Source of the DNA: Heliopora coerulea
Lineage: Eukaryota > Cnidaria > Anthozoa > Scleralcyonacea > Helioporidae
Assembly: GCA_030142905.1 (NCBI GenBank)
Contig: JASJOG010000078.1
Coordinates: forward strand, 1,178,001-1,242,000
Direction: 5' to 3'
DNA length: 64,000 nt
Shown here: positions 35,483 to 48,834 of the stretch, piece by piece
How positions within the stretch are numbered: the first letter of the stretch is position 1
How the letters are laid out: each line of letters begins with the position of its first letter
Program-made: the position numbers and the translations under genes
The notes under the pieces: generated by a model
Told to the model about the DNA's origin: nothing
Databases searched by the model: none
Seen by the model: the letters and a program-made list of their open reading frames with translations, nothing else

Positions 35483-37389
35483 AATAAAAGCATTAGTTGA
35501 TTGATTCGAGAAGTACTTGCGAAAATATGGCAATGTTTAAAAATTGGACAATTAAGCTTTATATACGCCTGAAAGCCAGAAGTATGCCTAGAATTGGTTA
35601 AACACCAAATAGGTGAGGGAAACTTTCCAAATACTTCTAAATTGTTCTCCTACACCCAAATGTCATGAAACAAATCGATTTTCTTCTATTTGACGATTTG
35701 CTGTAAAAATTTCTCCAACTCGTCAAAAACGCTTTATCTCGTCGAAATAAGACGATTACTAAAACGAACTGTGAAACAGTTGTGGCTTAAGTTTGTTGCA
35801 TTGGTCGAATGTTTCCCAAAACTCGTCAATCGGTTTAAAATGATCTTTTCGGGTCAGAGAAGAGAATAAAAGCATTAGTTGATTGATTCGAGAAGTACTT
35901 GCGAAAATATGGCAATGTTTAAAAATTGGACAATTAAGCCTTATATACGCATAAAAGCCAGAATATGGTAAGATTTAGTTAAACACCAAATAGGTGTAGG
36001 AAACTTTCCAAATACTTCTAAATTGTTCTCCTCCACCCAAACATCATGAAACAAATCGATTTTCGTCGATTTGACGATTTGCTGTAAAAATTTCTCCAAC
36101 TCGTCAAAAACGCTTTATCTCGTCGGGATAAGACGTTTACTAAAACGAACTGTGAAACAGTTGTGGCTTAAGTTTGTTGCATTGGTCGAATATTTGCAAA
36201 AACTCGTCAATCGGTTTAAAATGATCTTTTCGGGTCAGAGAAGAGAATAAAAGCATTAGTTGATTGATTCGAGAAGTACTTGCGAAAATATGGCAATGTT
36301 TAAAAATTGGACAATTAAGCCTTATATACGCATAAAAGCCAGAAGTATGCCTAGAATTGGTTAAACACCAAATAGGTGTAGGAAACTTTCCAAATACTTC
36401 TAAATTGTTCTCCTCCACCCAAATGTCATGAAACAAATCGATTTTCGTCGATTTGACGATTTGATGTGAAAATTTCTCCAACTCGTCAAAAACGCTTTAT
36501 CTCGTCGAAATAAGACGATTACTAAAACGAACTGTGAAACAGTTGTGGCTTAAGTTTGTTGCATTGGTCGAATGTTTCCCAAAACTCGTCAATCGGTTTA
36601 AAATGATCTTTTCGGGTCAGAGAAGAGAATAAAAGCATTAGTTGATTGATTCGAGAAGTACTTGCGAAAATATGGCAATGTTTAAAAATTGGACAATTAA
36701 GCCTTATATACGCATAAAAGCCAGAATATGGTAAGATTTGTTTAACACCAAATAGTTGTAGGAAACTTTCCAAATACTTCTAAATTGTTCTCCTCCACCC
36801 AAACATCATGAAACAAATCGATTTTCGTCGATTTGACGATTTGCTGTAAAAATTTCTCCAACTCATCAAAAACGCTTTATCTCGTCGGGATAAGACGATT
36901 ACTAAAACGAACTGTGAAAAAGTTGAGGTTTAAATTTGTTGCATTGGTCGAATATTTCCAAAAACTCGTCAATCGGTTTAAAATGATCTTTTCGGGTCAG
37001 AGAAGAGAATAAAAGCATTAGTTGATTGATTCGAGAAGTACTTGCGAAAATATGGCAATGTTTAAAAATTGGACATTTAAGCCTTATATACGCCTAAAAG
37101 CCAGAAGTATGCCTAGAATTGGTTAAACACCAAATAGGTGTAGGAAACTTTCCAAATACTTCTAAATTGTTCTCCTCCACCCAAATGTCATGAAACAAAT
37201 CGATTTTCGTCGATTTGACGATTTGCTGTAAAAATTTCTCCAACTCGTAAAAAACGCTTTGTCTCGTCGAAATAAGACGATTACTAAAACGAACTGTGAA
37301 ACAGTTGTGGCTTAAGTTTGTTGCATTGGTCGAATGTTTCCCAAAACTCGTCAATCGGTTTAAAATGATCTTCTCGGGTCAGAGAAGAG
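35483..37389 (+). repeat. Mixed monomers 94-98
   Basis: Starts are 35483 (A2), 35865 (B with GTGTAGG and GACGTTTAC), 36246 (A), 36628 (B) and 37008 (A3). 36628 is 380 bp because of one lost base in GATTTGTTTAACACC, and carries CAACTCATC, which reappears in the tetramer that follows. No multi-monomer repeat is evident within this stretch. Confidence 0.8.
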
Positions 37390-40300
37390 AATAAAAGCTT
37401 TAGTTGATTGATTCGAGAAGTACTTGCGAAAATATGGCAATGTTTAAAAATTGGACAATTAAGCCTTATATACGCATAAAAGCCAGAATATGGTAAGATT
37501 TAGTTAAACACCAAATAGTTGTAGGAAACTTTCCAAATACTTCTAAATTGTTCTCCTCCACCCAAACATCATGAAACAAATCGATTTTCGTCGATTTGAC
37601 GATTTGCTGTAAAAATTTCTCCAACTCGTCAAAAACGCTTTATCTCGTCGGGATAAGACGATTACTAAAACGAACTGTGAAAAAGTTGAGGTTTAAATTT
37701 GTTGAATTGGTCGAATATTTCCAAAAACTCGTCAATCGGTTTAAAATGATCTTTTCGGGTCAGAGAAGAGAATAAAAGCATTAGTTGATTGATTCGAGAA
37801 GTACTTGCGAAAATATGGCAATGTTTAAAAATTGGACAATTAAGCCTTATATACGCATAAAAGCCAGAAGTATGCCTAGAATTGGTTAAACATTAAATAG
37901 GTGTAGGAAACTTTCCAAATACTTCTAAATTGTTCTCCTACACCCAAATGTCATGAAACAAATCGATTTTCGTCGATTTGACGATTTGATGTGAAAATTT
38001 CTCCAACTCGTCAAAAACGCTTTATCTCGTCGAAATAAGACGATTACTAAAACGAACTGTGAAACAGTTGTGGCTTAAGTTTGTTGCATTGGTCGAATGT
38101 TTCCCAAAACTCGTCAATCGGTTTAAAATGATCTTTTCGGGTCAGAGAAGAGAATAAAAGCATTAGTTGATTGATTCGAGAAGTACTTGCGAAAATATGG
38201 CAATGTTTAAAAATTGGACAATTAAGCCTTATATACGCATAAAAGCCAGAATATGGTAAGATTTAGTTAAACACCAAATAGTTGTAGGAAACTTTCCAAA
38301 TACTTCTAAATTGTTCTCCTCCACCCAAACATCATGAAACAAATCGATTTTCGTCGATTTGACGATTTGCTGTAAAAATTTCTCCAACTCATCAAAAACG
38401 CTTTATCTCGTCGGGATAAGACGATTACTAAAACGAACTGTGAAAAAGTTGAGGTTTAAATTTGTTGCATTGGTCGAATATTTCCAAAAACTCGTCAATC
38501 GGTTTAAAATGATCTTTTCGGGTCAGAGAAGAGAATAAAAGCATTAGTTGATTGATTCGAGAAGTACTTGCGAAAATATGGCAATGTTTAAAAATTGGAC
38601 AATTAAGCCTTATATACGTCTGAAAGCCAGAAGTATGCCTAGAATTGGTTAAACACCAAATAGGTGTAGGAAACTTTCCAAATACTTCTAAATTGTTCTC
38701 CTACACCCAAATGTCATGAAACAAATCGATTTTCTTCTATTTGACGATTTGCTGTGAAAATTTCTCCAACTCGTCAAAAACGCTTTATCTCGTCGAAATA
38801 AGACGATTACTAAAACGAACTGTGAAACAGTTGTGGCTTAAGTTTGTTGCATTGGTCGAATGTTTCCCAAAACTCGTCAATCGGTTTAAAATGATCTTTT
38901 CGGGTCAGTGAAGAGAATAAAAGCATTAGTTGATTGATTCGAGAAGTACTTGCGAAAATATGGCAATGTTTAAAAATTGGACAATTAAGCCTTATATACG
39001 CATAAAAGCCAGAATATGGTAAGATTTAGTTAAACACCAAATAGTTGTAGGAAACTTTCCAAATACTTCTAAATTGTTCTCCTCCACCCAAACATCATGA
39101 AACAAATCGATTTTCGTCGATTTGACGATTTGCTGTAAAAATTTCTCCAACTCGTCAAAAACGCTTTATCTCGTCGGGATAAGACGATTACTAAAACGAA
39201 CTGTGAAAAAGTTGAGGTTTAAATTTGTTGCATTGGTCGAATATTTCCAAAAACTCGTCAATCGGTTTAAAATGATCTTTTCGGGTCAGAGAAGAGAATA
39301 AAAGCATTAGTTGATTGATTCGAGAAGTACTTGCGAAAATATGGCAATGTTTAAAAATTGGACAATTAAGCCTTATATACGCCTAAAAGCCAGAAGTATG
39401 CCTAGAATTGGTTAAACATTAAATAGGTGTAGGAAACTTTCCAAATACTTCTAAATTGTTCTCCTACACCCAAATGTCATGAAACAAATCGATTTTCGTC
39501 GATTTGACGATTTGATGTGAAAATTTCTCCAACTCGTCAAAAACGCTTTATCTCGTCGAAATAAGACGATTACTAAAACGAACTGTGAAACAGTTGTGGC
39601 TTAAGTTTGTTGCATTGGTCGAATGTTTCCCAAAACTCGTCAATCGGTTTAAAATGATCTTTTCGGGTCAGAGAAGAGAATAAAAGCATTAGTTGATTGA
39701 TTCGAGAAGTACTTGCGAAAATATGGCAATGTTTAAAAATTGGACAATTAAGCCTTATATACGCATAAAAGCCAGAATATGGTAAGATTTAGTTAAACAC
39801 CAAATAGTTGTAGGAAACTTTCCAAATACTTCTAAATTGTTCTCCTCCACCGAAACATCATGAAACAAATCGATTTTCGTCGATTTGACGATTTGCTGTA
39901 AAAATTTCTCCAACTCATCAAAAACGCTTTATCTCGTCGGGATAAGACGATTACTAAAACGAACTGTGAAAAAGTTGAGGTTTAAATTTGTTGCATTGGT
40001 CGAATATTTCCAAAAACTCGTCAATCGGTTTAAAATGATCTTTTCGGGTCAGAGAAGAGAATAAAAGCATTAGTTGATTGATTCGAGAAGTACTTGCGAA
40101 AATATGGCATTGTTTAAAAATTGGACAATTAAGCCTTATATACGCCTGAAAGCCAGAAGTATGCCTAGAATTGGTTAAACACCAAATAGGTGTAGGAAAC
40201 TTTCCAAATACTTCTAAATTGTTCTCCTACACCCAAATGTCATGAAACAAATCGATTTTCTTCTATTTGACGATTTGCTGTGAAAATTTCTCCAACTCGT

Positions 40301-40441
40301 CAAAAACGCTTTATCTCGTCGAAATAAGACGATTACTAAAACGAACTGTGAAACAGTTGTGGCTTAAGTTTGTTGCATTGGTCGAATGTTTCCCAAAACT
40401 CGTCAATCGGTTTAAAATGATCTTTTCGGGTCAGTGAAGAG
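37390..40441 (+). repeat. Tetramer HOR, two copies of 1526 bp
   Basis: Tetramers are 37390-38915 (37390, 37771, 38153, 38534) and 38916-40441 (38916, 39297, 39679, 40060). Order: B with GAAAAAGTTGAGG, A with AAACATTAAATAGG, B with CAACTCATC, A2-like ending GGGTCAGTGAAG. The B at 36628 is an extra copy of the third position, one tetramer upstream of 38153. Confidence 0.92.
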
Positions 40442-41968
40442 AATAAAAGCATTAGTTGATTGATTCGAGAAGTACTTGCGAAAATATGGCAATGTTTAAA
40501 AATTGGACAATTAAGCCTTATATACGCATAAAAGCCAGAATATGGTAAGATTTAGTTAAACACCAAATAGTTGTAGGAAACTTTCCAAATACTTCTAAAT
40601 TGTTCTCCTCCACCCAAACATCATGAAACAAATCGATTTTCGTCGATTTGACGATTTGATGTGAAAATTTCTCCAACTCGTCAAAAACGCTTTATCTCGT
40701 CGGGATAAGACGATTACTAAAACGAACTGTGAAACAGTTGTGGCTTAAGTTTGTTGCATTGGTCGAATATTTGCAAAAACTCGTCAATCGGTTTAAAATG
40801 ATCTTTTCGGGTCAGAGAAGAGAACAAAAGCATTAGTTGATTGATTCGAGAAGTATTTGCGAAAATATGGCAATGTTTAAAAATTGGACAATTAAGCCTT
40901 ATATACGCATAAAAGCCAGAAGTATGCCTAGAATTGGTTAAACACCAAATAGGTGTAGGAAACTTTCCAAATACTTCTAAATTGTTCTCCTCCTCCCAAA
41001 TGTCATGAAACAAATCGATTTTCGTCGATTTGACGATTTGCTGTAAAAATTTCTCCAACTCGACAAAAACGCTTTGTCTCGTCGAAATAAGACGATTACT
41101 AAAACGAACTGTGAAACAGTTGTGGCTTAAGTTTGTTGCATTGGTCGAATGTTTCCCAAAACTCGTCAATCGGTTTAAAATGATCTTCTCGGGTCAGAGA
41201 AGAGAATAAAAGCTTTAGTTGATTGATTCGAGAAGTACTTGCGAAAATATGGCAATGTTTAAAAATTGGACAATTAAGCTTTATATACGCCTGAAAGCCA
41301 GAAGTATGCCTAGAATTGGTTAAACACCAAATAGGTGTAGGAAACTTTCCAAATACTTCTAAATTGTTCTCCTCCACCCAAATGTCATGAAACAAATCGA
41401 TTTTCGTCGATTTGACGATTTGCTGTAAAAATTTCTCCAACTCGTCAAAAACGCTTTGTCTCGTCGAAATAAGACGATTACTTAAACGAACTGTGAAACA
41501 GTTGTGGCTTAAGTTTGTTGCATTGGTCGAATGTTTCCCAAAACTCGTCAATCGGTTTAAAATGATCTTCTCGGGTCAGAGAAGAGAATAAAAGCTTTAG
41601 TTGATTGATTCGAGAAGTACTTGCGAAAATATGGCAATGTTTAAAAATTGGACAATTAAGCATTATATACGCCTGAAAGCCAGAAGTATGCCTAGAATTG
41701 GTTAAACACCAAATAGGTGTAGGAAACTTTCCAAATACTTCTAAATTGTTCTCCTACACCCAAATGTCATGAAACAAATCGATTTTCTTCTATTTGACGA
41801 TTTGCTGTAAAAATTTCTCCAACTCGTCAAAAACGCTTTATCTCGTCGAAATAAGACGATTACTAAAACGAACTGTGAAACAGTTGTGGCTTAAGTTTGT
41901 TGCATTGGTCGAATGTTTCCCAAAACTCGTCAATCGGTTTAAAATGATCTTTTCGGGTCAGAGAAGAG
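40442..41968 (+). repeat. Mixed monomers 107-110
   Basis: Starts are 40442 (B), 40823 (A1 head on a TTTGTC and TCTTCTCGGG tail), 41205 and 41587. The last two are consecutive A2-type monomers beginning AGCTTTAG. Two A2 monomers in a row are otherwise unusual, suggesting a one-monomer duplication. 41205 has an A2 head but CGTCGATTTG in its middle, so it is a composite. Confidence 0.8.
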
Positions 41969-44900
41969 AATAAAAGCATTAGTTGATTGATTCGAGAAGT
42001 ACATGCGAAAATATGGCAATGTTTAAAAATTGGACAATTAAGCCTTATATACGCATAAAAGCCAGAATATGGTAAGATTTAGTTAAACACCAAATAGTTG
42101 TAGGAAACTTTCCAAATACTTCTAAATTGTTCTCCTCCACCCAAACATCATGAAACAAATCGATTTTCGTCGATTTGACGATTTGCTGTAAAAATTTCTC
42201 CAACTCGTCAAAATCGCTTTATCTCGTCGGGATAAGACGATTACTAAAACGAACTGTGAAAAAGTTGTGGTTTAAGTTTGTTGCATTGGTCGAATGTTTC
42301 CCAAAACTCGTCAATCGGTTTAAAATGATCTTTTCGGGTCAGAGAAGAGAATAAAAGCATTAGTTGATTGATTCGAGAAGTACTTGCGAAAATATGGCAA
42401 TGTTTAAAAATTGGACAATTAAGCCTTATATACGCATAAAAGCCAGAATATGGTAAGATTTAGTTAAACACCAAATAGTTGTAAGAAACTTTCCAAATAC
42501 TTCTAAATTGTTCTCCTCCACCAAAACATCATGAAACAAATCGATTTTCGTCGATTTGACGATTTGCTGTGAAAATTTCTCCAACTCGTCAAAAACGCTT
42601 TATCTCGTCGGGATAAGACGATTACTAAAACGAACTGTGAAACAGTTGTGGCTTAAGTTAGTTGCATTGGTCGAATGTTTCCCAAAACTCGTCAATCGGT
42701 TTAAAATGATCTTTTCGGGTCAGAGAAGAGAATAAAAGCATTAGTTGATTGATTCGAGAAGTACTTGCGAAAATATGGCAATGTTTAAAAATTGGACAAT
42801 TAAGCCTTATATACGCATAAAAGCCAGAATATGGTAAGATTTAGTTAAACACCAAATAGTTGTAGGAAACTTTCCAAATACTTCTAAATTGTTCTCCTCC
42901 TCCTAAACATCATGAAACAAATCGATTTTCGTCAATTTGACGATTTGCTGTAAAAATTTCTCAATCTCGTCAAAAACGCTTTATCTCGTCGAAATAAGAC
43001 GATTACTAAAACGAACTGTGAAACAGTTGTGGCTTAAGTTTGTTGCATTGGTCGAATGTTTCCCAAAACTCGTCAATCGGTTTAAAATGATCTTTTCGGG
43101 TCAGAGAAGAGAATAAAAGCATTAGTTGATTGATTCGAGAAGTACTTGCGAAAATATGGCAATGTTTAAAAATTGGACAATTAAGCCCTATATACGGCTA
43201 AAAGCCAGAAGTATGCCTAGAATTGGTTAAACACCAAATAGGTGTAGGAAACTTTCCAAATACTTCTAAATTGTTCTCCTCCACCCAAATATCATGAGAC
43301 AAATCGATTTTCGTCAATTTGACGATTTGCTGTAAAAATTTCTCAATCTCGTCAAAAACGCTTTGTCTCGTCGAAATAAGACGATTACTAAAACGAACTG
43401 TGAAACAGTTGTGGCTTAAGTTTGTTGCATTGGTCGAATGTTTCCCAAAACTCGTCAATCGGTTTAAAATGATCTTTTCGGGTCAGAGAAGAGAATAAAA
43501 GCATTAGTTGATTGATTCGAGAAGTACTTGCGAAAATATGGCAATGTTTAAAAATTGGACAATTAAGCCTTATATACGCATAAAAGCCAGAACTATGCCT
43601 AGAATTGGTTAAACACCAAATAGGTGTAGGAAACTTTCCAAATACTTCTAAATTGTTCTCCTCCTCCCAAATGTCATGAAACAAATCGATTTTCGTCGAT
43701 TTGACGATTTGATGTGAAAATTTCTCCAACTCGTCAAAAACGCTTTATCTCGTCGAAATAAGACGATTACTAAAACGAACTGTGAAAAAGTTGAGGTTTA
43801 AATTTTTTGCATTGGTCGAATATTTCCAAAAACTCGTCAATCGGTTTAAAATGATCTTTTCGGGTCAGAGAAGAGAATAAAAGCATTAGTTGATTGATTC
43901 GAGAAGTACATGCGAAAATATGGCAATGTTTAAAAATTGGACATTTAAGCCTTATATACGCCTAAAAGCCAGAAGTATGCCTAGAATTGGTTAAACACCA
44001 AATAGGTGTAGGAAACTTTCCAAATACTTCTAAATTGTTCTCCTACACCCAAATGTCATGAAACAAATCGATTTTCTTCTATTTGACGATTTGCTGTAAA
44101 AATTTCTCCAACTCGTCAAAAACGCTTTATCTCGTCGAAATAAGACGATTACTAAAACGAACTGTGAAACAGTTGTGGCTTAAGTTTGTTGCATTGGTCG
44201 AATGTTTCCCAAAACTCGTCAATCGGTTTAAAATGATCTTTTCGGGTCAGAGAAGAGAATAAAAGCATTAGTTGATTGATTCGAGAAGTACTTGCGAAAA
44301 TATGGCAATGTTTAAAAATTGGACAATTAAGCCTTATATACGCATAAAAGCCAGAATATGGTAAGATTTAGTTAAACACCAAATAGTTGTAGGAAACTTT
44401 CCAAATACTTCTAAATTGTTCTCCTCCACCCAAACATCATGAAACAAATCGATTTTCGTCGATTTGACGATTTGCTGTAAAAATTTCTCCAACTCGTCAA
44501 AAACGCTTTATCTCGTCGGGATAAGACGATTACTAAAACGAACTGTGAAACAGTTGTGGCTTAAGTTTGTTGCATTTGTCGAATATTTGCAAAAACTCGT
44601 CAATCGGTTTAAAATGATCTTTTCGGGTCAGAGAAGAGAATAAAAGCATTAGTTGATTGATTCGAGAAGTACTTGCGAAAATATGGCAATGTTTAAAAAT
44701 TGGACAATTAAGCCTTATATACGCATAAAAGCCAGAATATGGTAAGATTTAGTTAAACACCAAATAGTTGTAGGAAACTTTCCAAATACTTCTAAATTGT
44801 TCTCCTCCACCCAAACATCATGAAACAAATCGATTTTCTTCTATTAGACGATTTGCTGTAAAAATTTCTCAATCTCGTCAAAAACGCTTTATCGCGTCGA

Positions 44901-45401
44901 AATAAGACGATTACTAAAACGAACTGTGAAACAGTTGTGGCTTAAGTTTGTTGCATTGGTCGAATGTTTCCCAAAACTCGTCAATCGGTTTAAAATGATC
45001 TTTTCGGGTCAGAGAAGAGAATAAAAGCATTAGTTGATTGATTCGAGAAGTACTTGCGAAAATATGGCAATGTTTAAAAATTGGACAATTAAGCCTTATA
45101 TACGCCCAAAAGCCAGAAGTATGCCTAGAATTGGTTAAACACCAAATAGTTGTAGGAAACTTTCCAAATACTTCTAAATTGTTCTCCTCCACCCAAACAT
45201 CATGAAACAAATCGATTTTCGTCGATTTGACGATTTGCTGTAAAAATTTCTCCAACTCGTCAAAAACGCTTTATCTCGTCGAAATGAGATGATTACTAAA
45301 ACGAACTGTGAAACAGTTGTGGCTTAAGTTTGTTGCATTGGTCGAATGTTTCCCAAAACTCGTCAATCGGTTTAAAATGATCTTTTCGGGTCAGAGAAGA
45401 G
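41969..45401 (+). repeat. Alpha block copy, collinear with 5342-8774
   Basis: Monomers start at 41969, 42350, 42731, 43112, 43494, 43876, 44258, 44639 and 45020. They follow the order of 5342, 5724, then 6486-8393. The equivalent of 6105 is missing and one monomer (43876, similar to 3436) is extra. Offsets are 36626-36627, 36245 across the missing monomer, and 36627 again after the extra one. Shared rare variants include GTTGTAAGAAAC, CCCTATATACGG, AGAACTATG and TTTATCGCGTCG. Confidence 0.88.
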
Positions 45402-46927
45402 AATAAAAGCATTAGTTGATTGATTCGAGAAGTACTTGCGAAAATATGGCAATGTTTAAAAATTGGACAATTAAGCCTTATATACGCATAAAAGCCAGAA
45501 TATGGTAAGATTTAGTTAAACACCAAATAGTTGTAGGAAACTTTCCAAATACTTCTAAATTGTTCTCCTTCACCCAAACATCATGAAACAAATCGATTTT
45601 CGTCGATTTGACGATTTGCTGTGAAAATTTCTCCAACTCGTCAAAAACGCTTTATCTCGTCGAAATAAGACGATTACTAAAACGAACTGTGAAACAGTTG
45701 TGGCTTAAGTTTGTTGCATTGGTCGAATGTTTCCCAAAACTCGTCAATCGGTTTAAAATGATCTTTTCGGGTCAGAGAAGAGAATAAAAGCATTAGTTGA
45801 TTGATTCGAGAAGTACTTGCGAAAATATGGCAATGTTTAAAAATTGGACAATTAAGCCTTATATACGCATAAAAGCCAGAATATGGTAAGATTTAGTTAA
45901 ACACCAAATAGTTGTAGGAAACTTTCCAAATACTTCTAAATTGTTCTCCTCCTCCTAAACATCATGAAACAAATCGATTTTCGTCGATTTGACGATTTGC
46001 TGTAAAAATTTCTCAATCTCGTCAAAAACGCTTTATCTCGTCGAAATAAGACGATTACTAAAACGAACTGTGAAACAGTTGTGGCTTAAGTTTGTTGCAT
46101 TGGTCGAATGTTTCCCAAAACTCGTCAATCGGTTTAAAATGATCTTTTCGGGTCAGAGAAGAGAATAAAAGCATTAGTTGATTGATTCGAGAAGTACTTG
46201 CGAAAATATGGCAATGTTTAAAAATTGGACAATTAAGCCTTATATACGCATAAAAGCCAGAAGTATGCCTAGAATTGGTTAAACACCAAATAGGTGTAGG
46301 AAACTTTCCAAATACTTCTAAATTGTTCTCCTCCTCCCAAATGTCATGAAACAAATCGATTTTCGTCGATTTGACGATTTGATGTGAAAATTTCTCCAAC
46401 TCGTCAAAAACGCTTTATCTCGTCGAAATAAGACGATTACTAAAACGAACTGTGAAACAGTTGTGGCTTAAGTTTGTTGCATTGGTCGAATGTTTCCCAA
46501 AACTCGTCAATCGGTTTAAAATGATCTTTTCGGGTCAGAGAAGAGAATAAAAGCATTAGTTGATTGATTCGAGAAGTACTTGCGAAAATATGGCAATGTT
46601 TAAAAATTGGACAATTAAGCCTTATATACGCATAAAAGCCAGAAGTATGCCTAGAATTGGTTAAACACCAAATAGGTGTAGGAAACTTTCCAAATACTTC
46701 TAAATTGTTCTCCTCCACCCAAATGTCATGAAACAAATCGATTTTCGTCGATTTGACGATTTGATGTGAAAATTTCTCCAACTCGTCAAAAACGCTTTAT
46801 CTCGTCGAAATAAGACGATTACTAAAACGAACTGTGAAAAAGTTGAGGTTTAAATTTTTTGCATTGGTCGAATATTTCCAAAAACTCGTCAATCGGTTTA
46901 AAATGATCTTTTCGGGTCAGAGAAGAG
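45402..46927 (+). repeat. Alpha monomers 120-123
   Basis: Starts are 45402, 45783, 46164 and 46546. 45402 has CTCCTTCACCC, shared with 6105. 45783 resembles 42731 with CTCCTCCTAAAC and TTCTCAATCTCG. 46164 is A1, and 46546 has GAAAAAGTTGAGG with TTTTTTGC like 43494. Collinearity with the left part of the window is unclear in these four monomers. Confidence 0.75.
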
Positions 46928-48453
46928 AATAAAAGCATTAGTTGATTGATTCGAGAAGTACTTGCGAAAATATGGCAATGTTTAAAAATTGGACATTTAA
47001 GCCTTATATACGCCTAAAAGCCAGAAGTATGCCTAGAATTGGTTAAACACCAAATAGGTGTAGGAAACTTTCCAAATACTTCTAAATTGTTCTCCTACAC
47101 CCAAATGTCATGAAACAAATCGATTTTCTTCTATTTGACGATTTGCTGTAAAAATTTCTCCAACTCGTCAAAAACGCTTTATCTCGTCGAAATAAGACGA
47201 TTACTAAAACGAACTGTGAAACAGTTGTGGCTTAAGTTTGTTGCATTGGTCGAATGTTTCCCAAAACTCGTCAATCGGTTTAAAATGATCTTTTCGGGTC
47301 AGAGAAGAGAATAAAAGCATTAGTTGATTGATTCGAGAAGTACTTGCGAAAATATGGCAATGTTTAAAAATTGGACAATTAAGCCTTATATACGCATAAA
47401 AGCCAGAATATGGTAAGATTTAGTTAAACACCAAATAGTTGTAGGAAACTTTCCAAATACTTCTAAATTGTTCTCCTCCACCCAAACATCATGAAACAAA
47501 TCGATTTTCGTCGATTTGACGATTTGCTGTAAAAATTTCTCCAACTCGTCAAAAACGCTTTATCTCGTCGGGATAAGACGATTACTAAAACGAACTGTGA
47601 AACAGTTGTGGCTTAAGTTTGTTGCATTTGTCGAATATTTGCAAAAACTCGTCAATCGGTTTAAAATGATCTTTTCGGGTCAGAGAAGAGAATAAAAGCA
47701 TTAGTTGATTGATTCGAGAAGTACTTGCGAAAATATGGCAATGTTTAAAAATTGGACAATTAAGCCTTATATACGCATAAAAGCCAGAATATGGTAAGAT
47801 TTAGTTAAACACCAAATAGTTGTAGGAAACTTTCCAAATACTTCTAAATTGTTCTCCTCCACCCAAACATCATGAAACAAATCGATTTTCTTCTATTAGA
47901 CGATTTGCTGTAAAAATTTCTCAATCTCGTCAAAAACGCTTTATCTCGTCGAAATAAGACGATTACTAAAACGAACTGTGAAACAGTTGTGGCTTAAGTT
48001 TGTTGCATTGGTCGAATGTTTCCCAAAACTCGTCAATCGGTTTAAAATGATCTTTTCGGGTCAGAGAAGAGAATAAAAGCATTAGTTGATTGATTCGAGA
48101 AGTACTTGTGAAAATATGGCAATGTTTAAAAATTGGACAATTAAGCCCTATATACGCCCAAAAGCCAGAAGTATGCCTAGAATTGGTTAAACACCAAATA
48201 GTTGTAGGAAACTTTCCAAATACTTCTAAATTGTTCTCCTCCACCCAAATATCATGAAACAAATCGATTTTCGTCGATTTGACGATTTGCTGTGAAAATT
48301 TCCCCTACTCGTCAAAAACGCTTTATCTCGTCGAAATGAGATGATTACTAAAACGAACTGTGAAACAGTTGTGGCTTAAGTTAGTTGCATTGGTCGAATG
48401 TTTCCCAAAACTCGTCAATCGGTTTAAAATGATCTTTTCGGGTCAGAGAAGAG
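46928..48453 (+). repeat. Alpha block copy, collinear with 11829-13354
   Basis: Monomers start at 46928, 47310, 47691 and 48072 and match 11829, 12211, 12592 and 12973 at a constant offset of 35099. The same four-monomer order also occurs at 43876-45401, 3052 bp (eight monomers) upstream. Diagnostic variants are GGACATTTAAG, TTTGTCGAATATTTGC, TTCTATTAGACG and GAAATGAGATG. Confidence 0.88.
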
Positions 48454-48834
48454 AATAAAAGCATTAGTTGATTGATTCGAGAAGTACTTGCGAAAATATG
48501 GCAATGTTTAAAAATTGGACAATTAAGCCTTATATACGCATAAAAGCCAGAATATGGTAAGATTTAGTTAAACACCAAATAGGTGTAGGAAACTTTCCAA
48601 ATACTTCTAAATTGTTCTCCTCCACCCAAATGTCATGAAACAAATCGATTTTCGTCGATTTGACGATTTGATGTGAAAATTTCTCCAACTCGTCAAAAAC
48701 GCTTTATCTCGTCGAAATAAGACGATTACTAAAACGAACTGTGAAACAGTTGTGGCTTAAGTTTGTTGCATTGGTCGAATGTTTCCCAAAACTCGTCAAT
48801 CGGTTTAAAACGATCTTCTCGGGTCAGAGAAGAG

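Noticed and set aside
36628..37007. One-base length changes as functional frameshifts
   Set aside because: No coding frame is under demonstrable selection; these are ordinary small deletions in homopolymer or near-repeat contexts.
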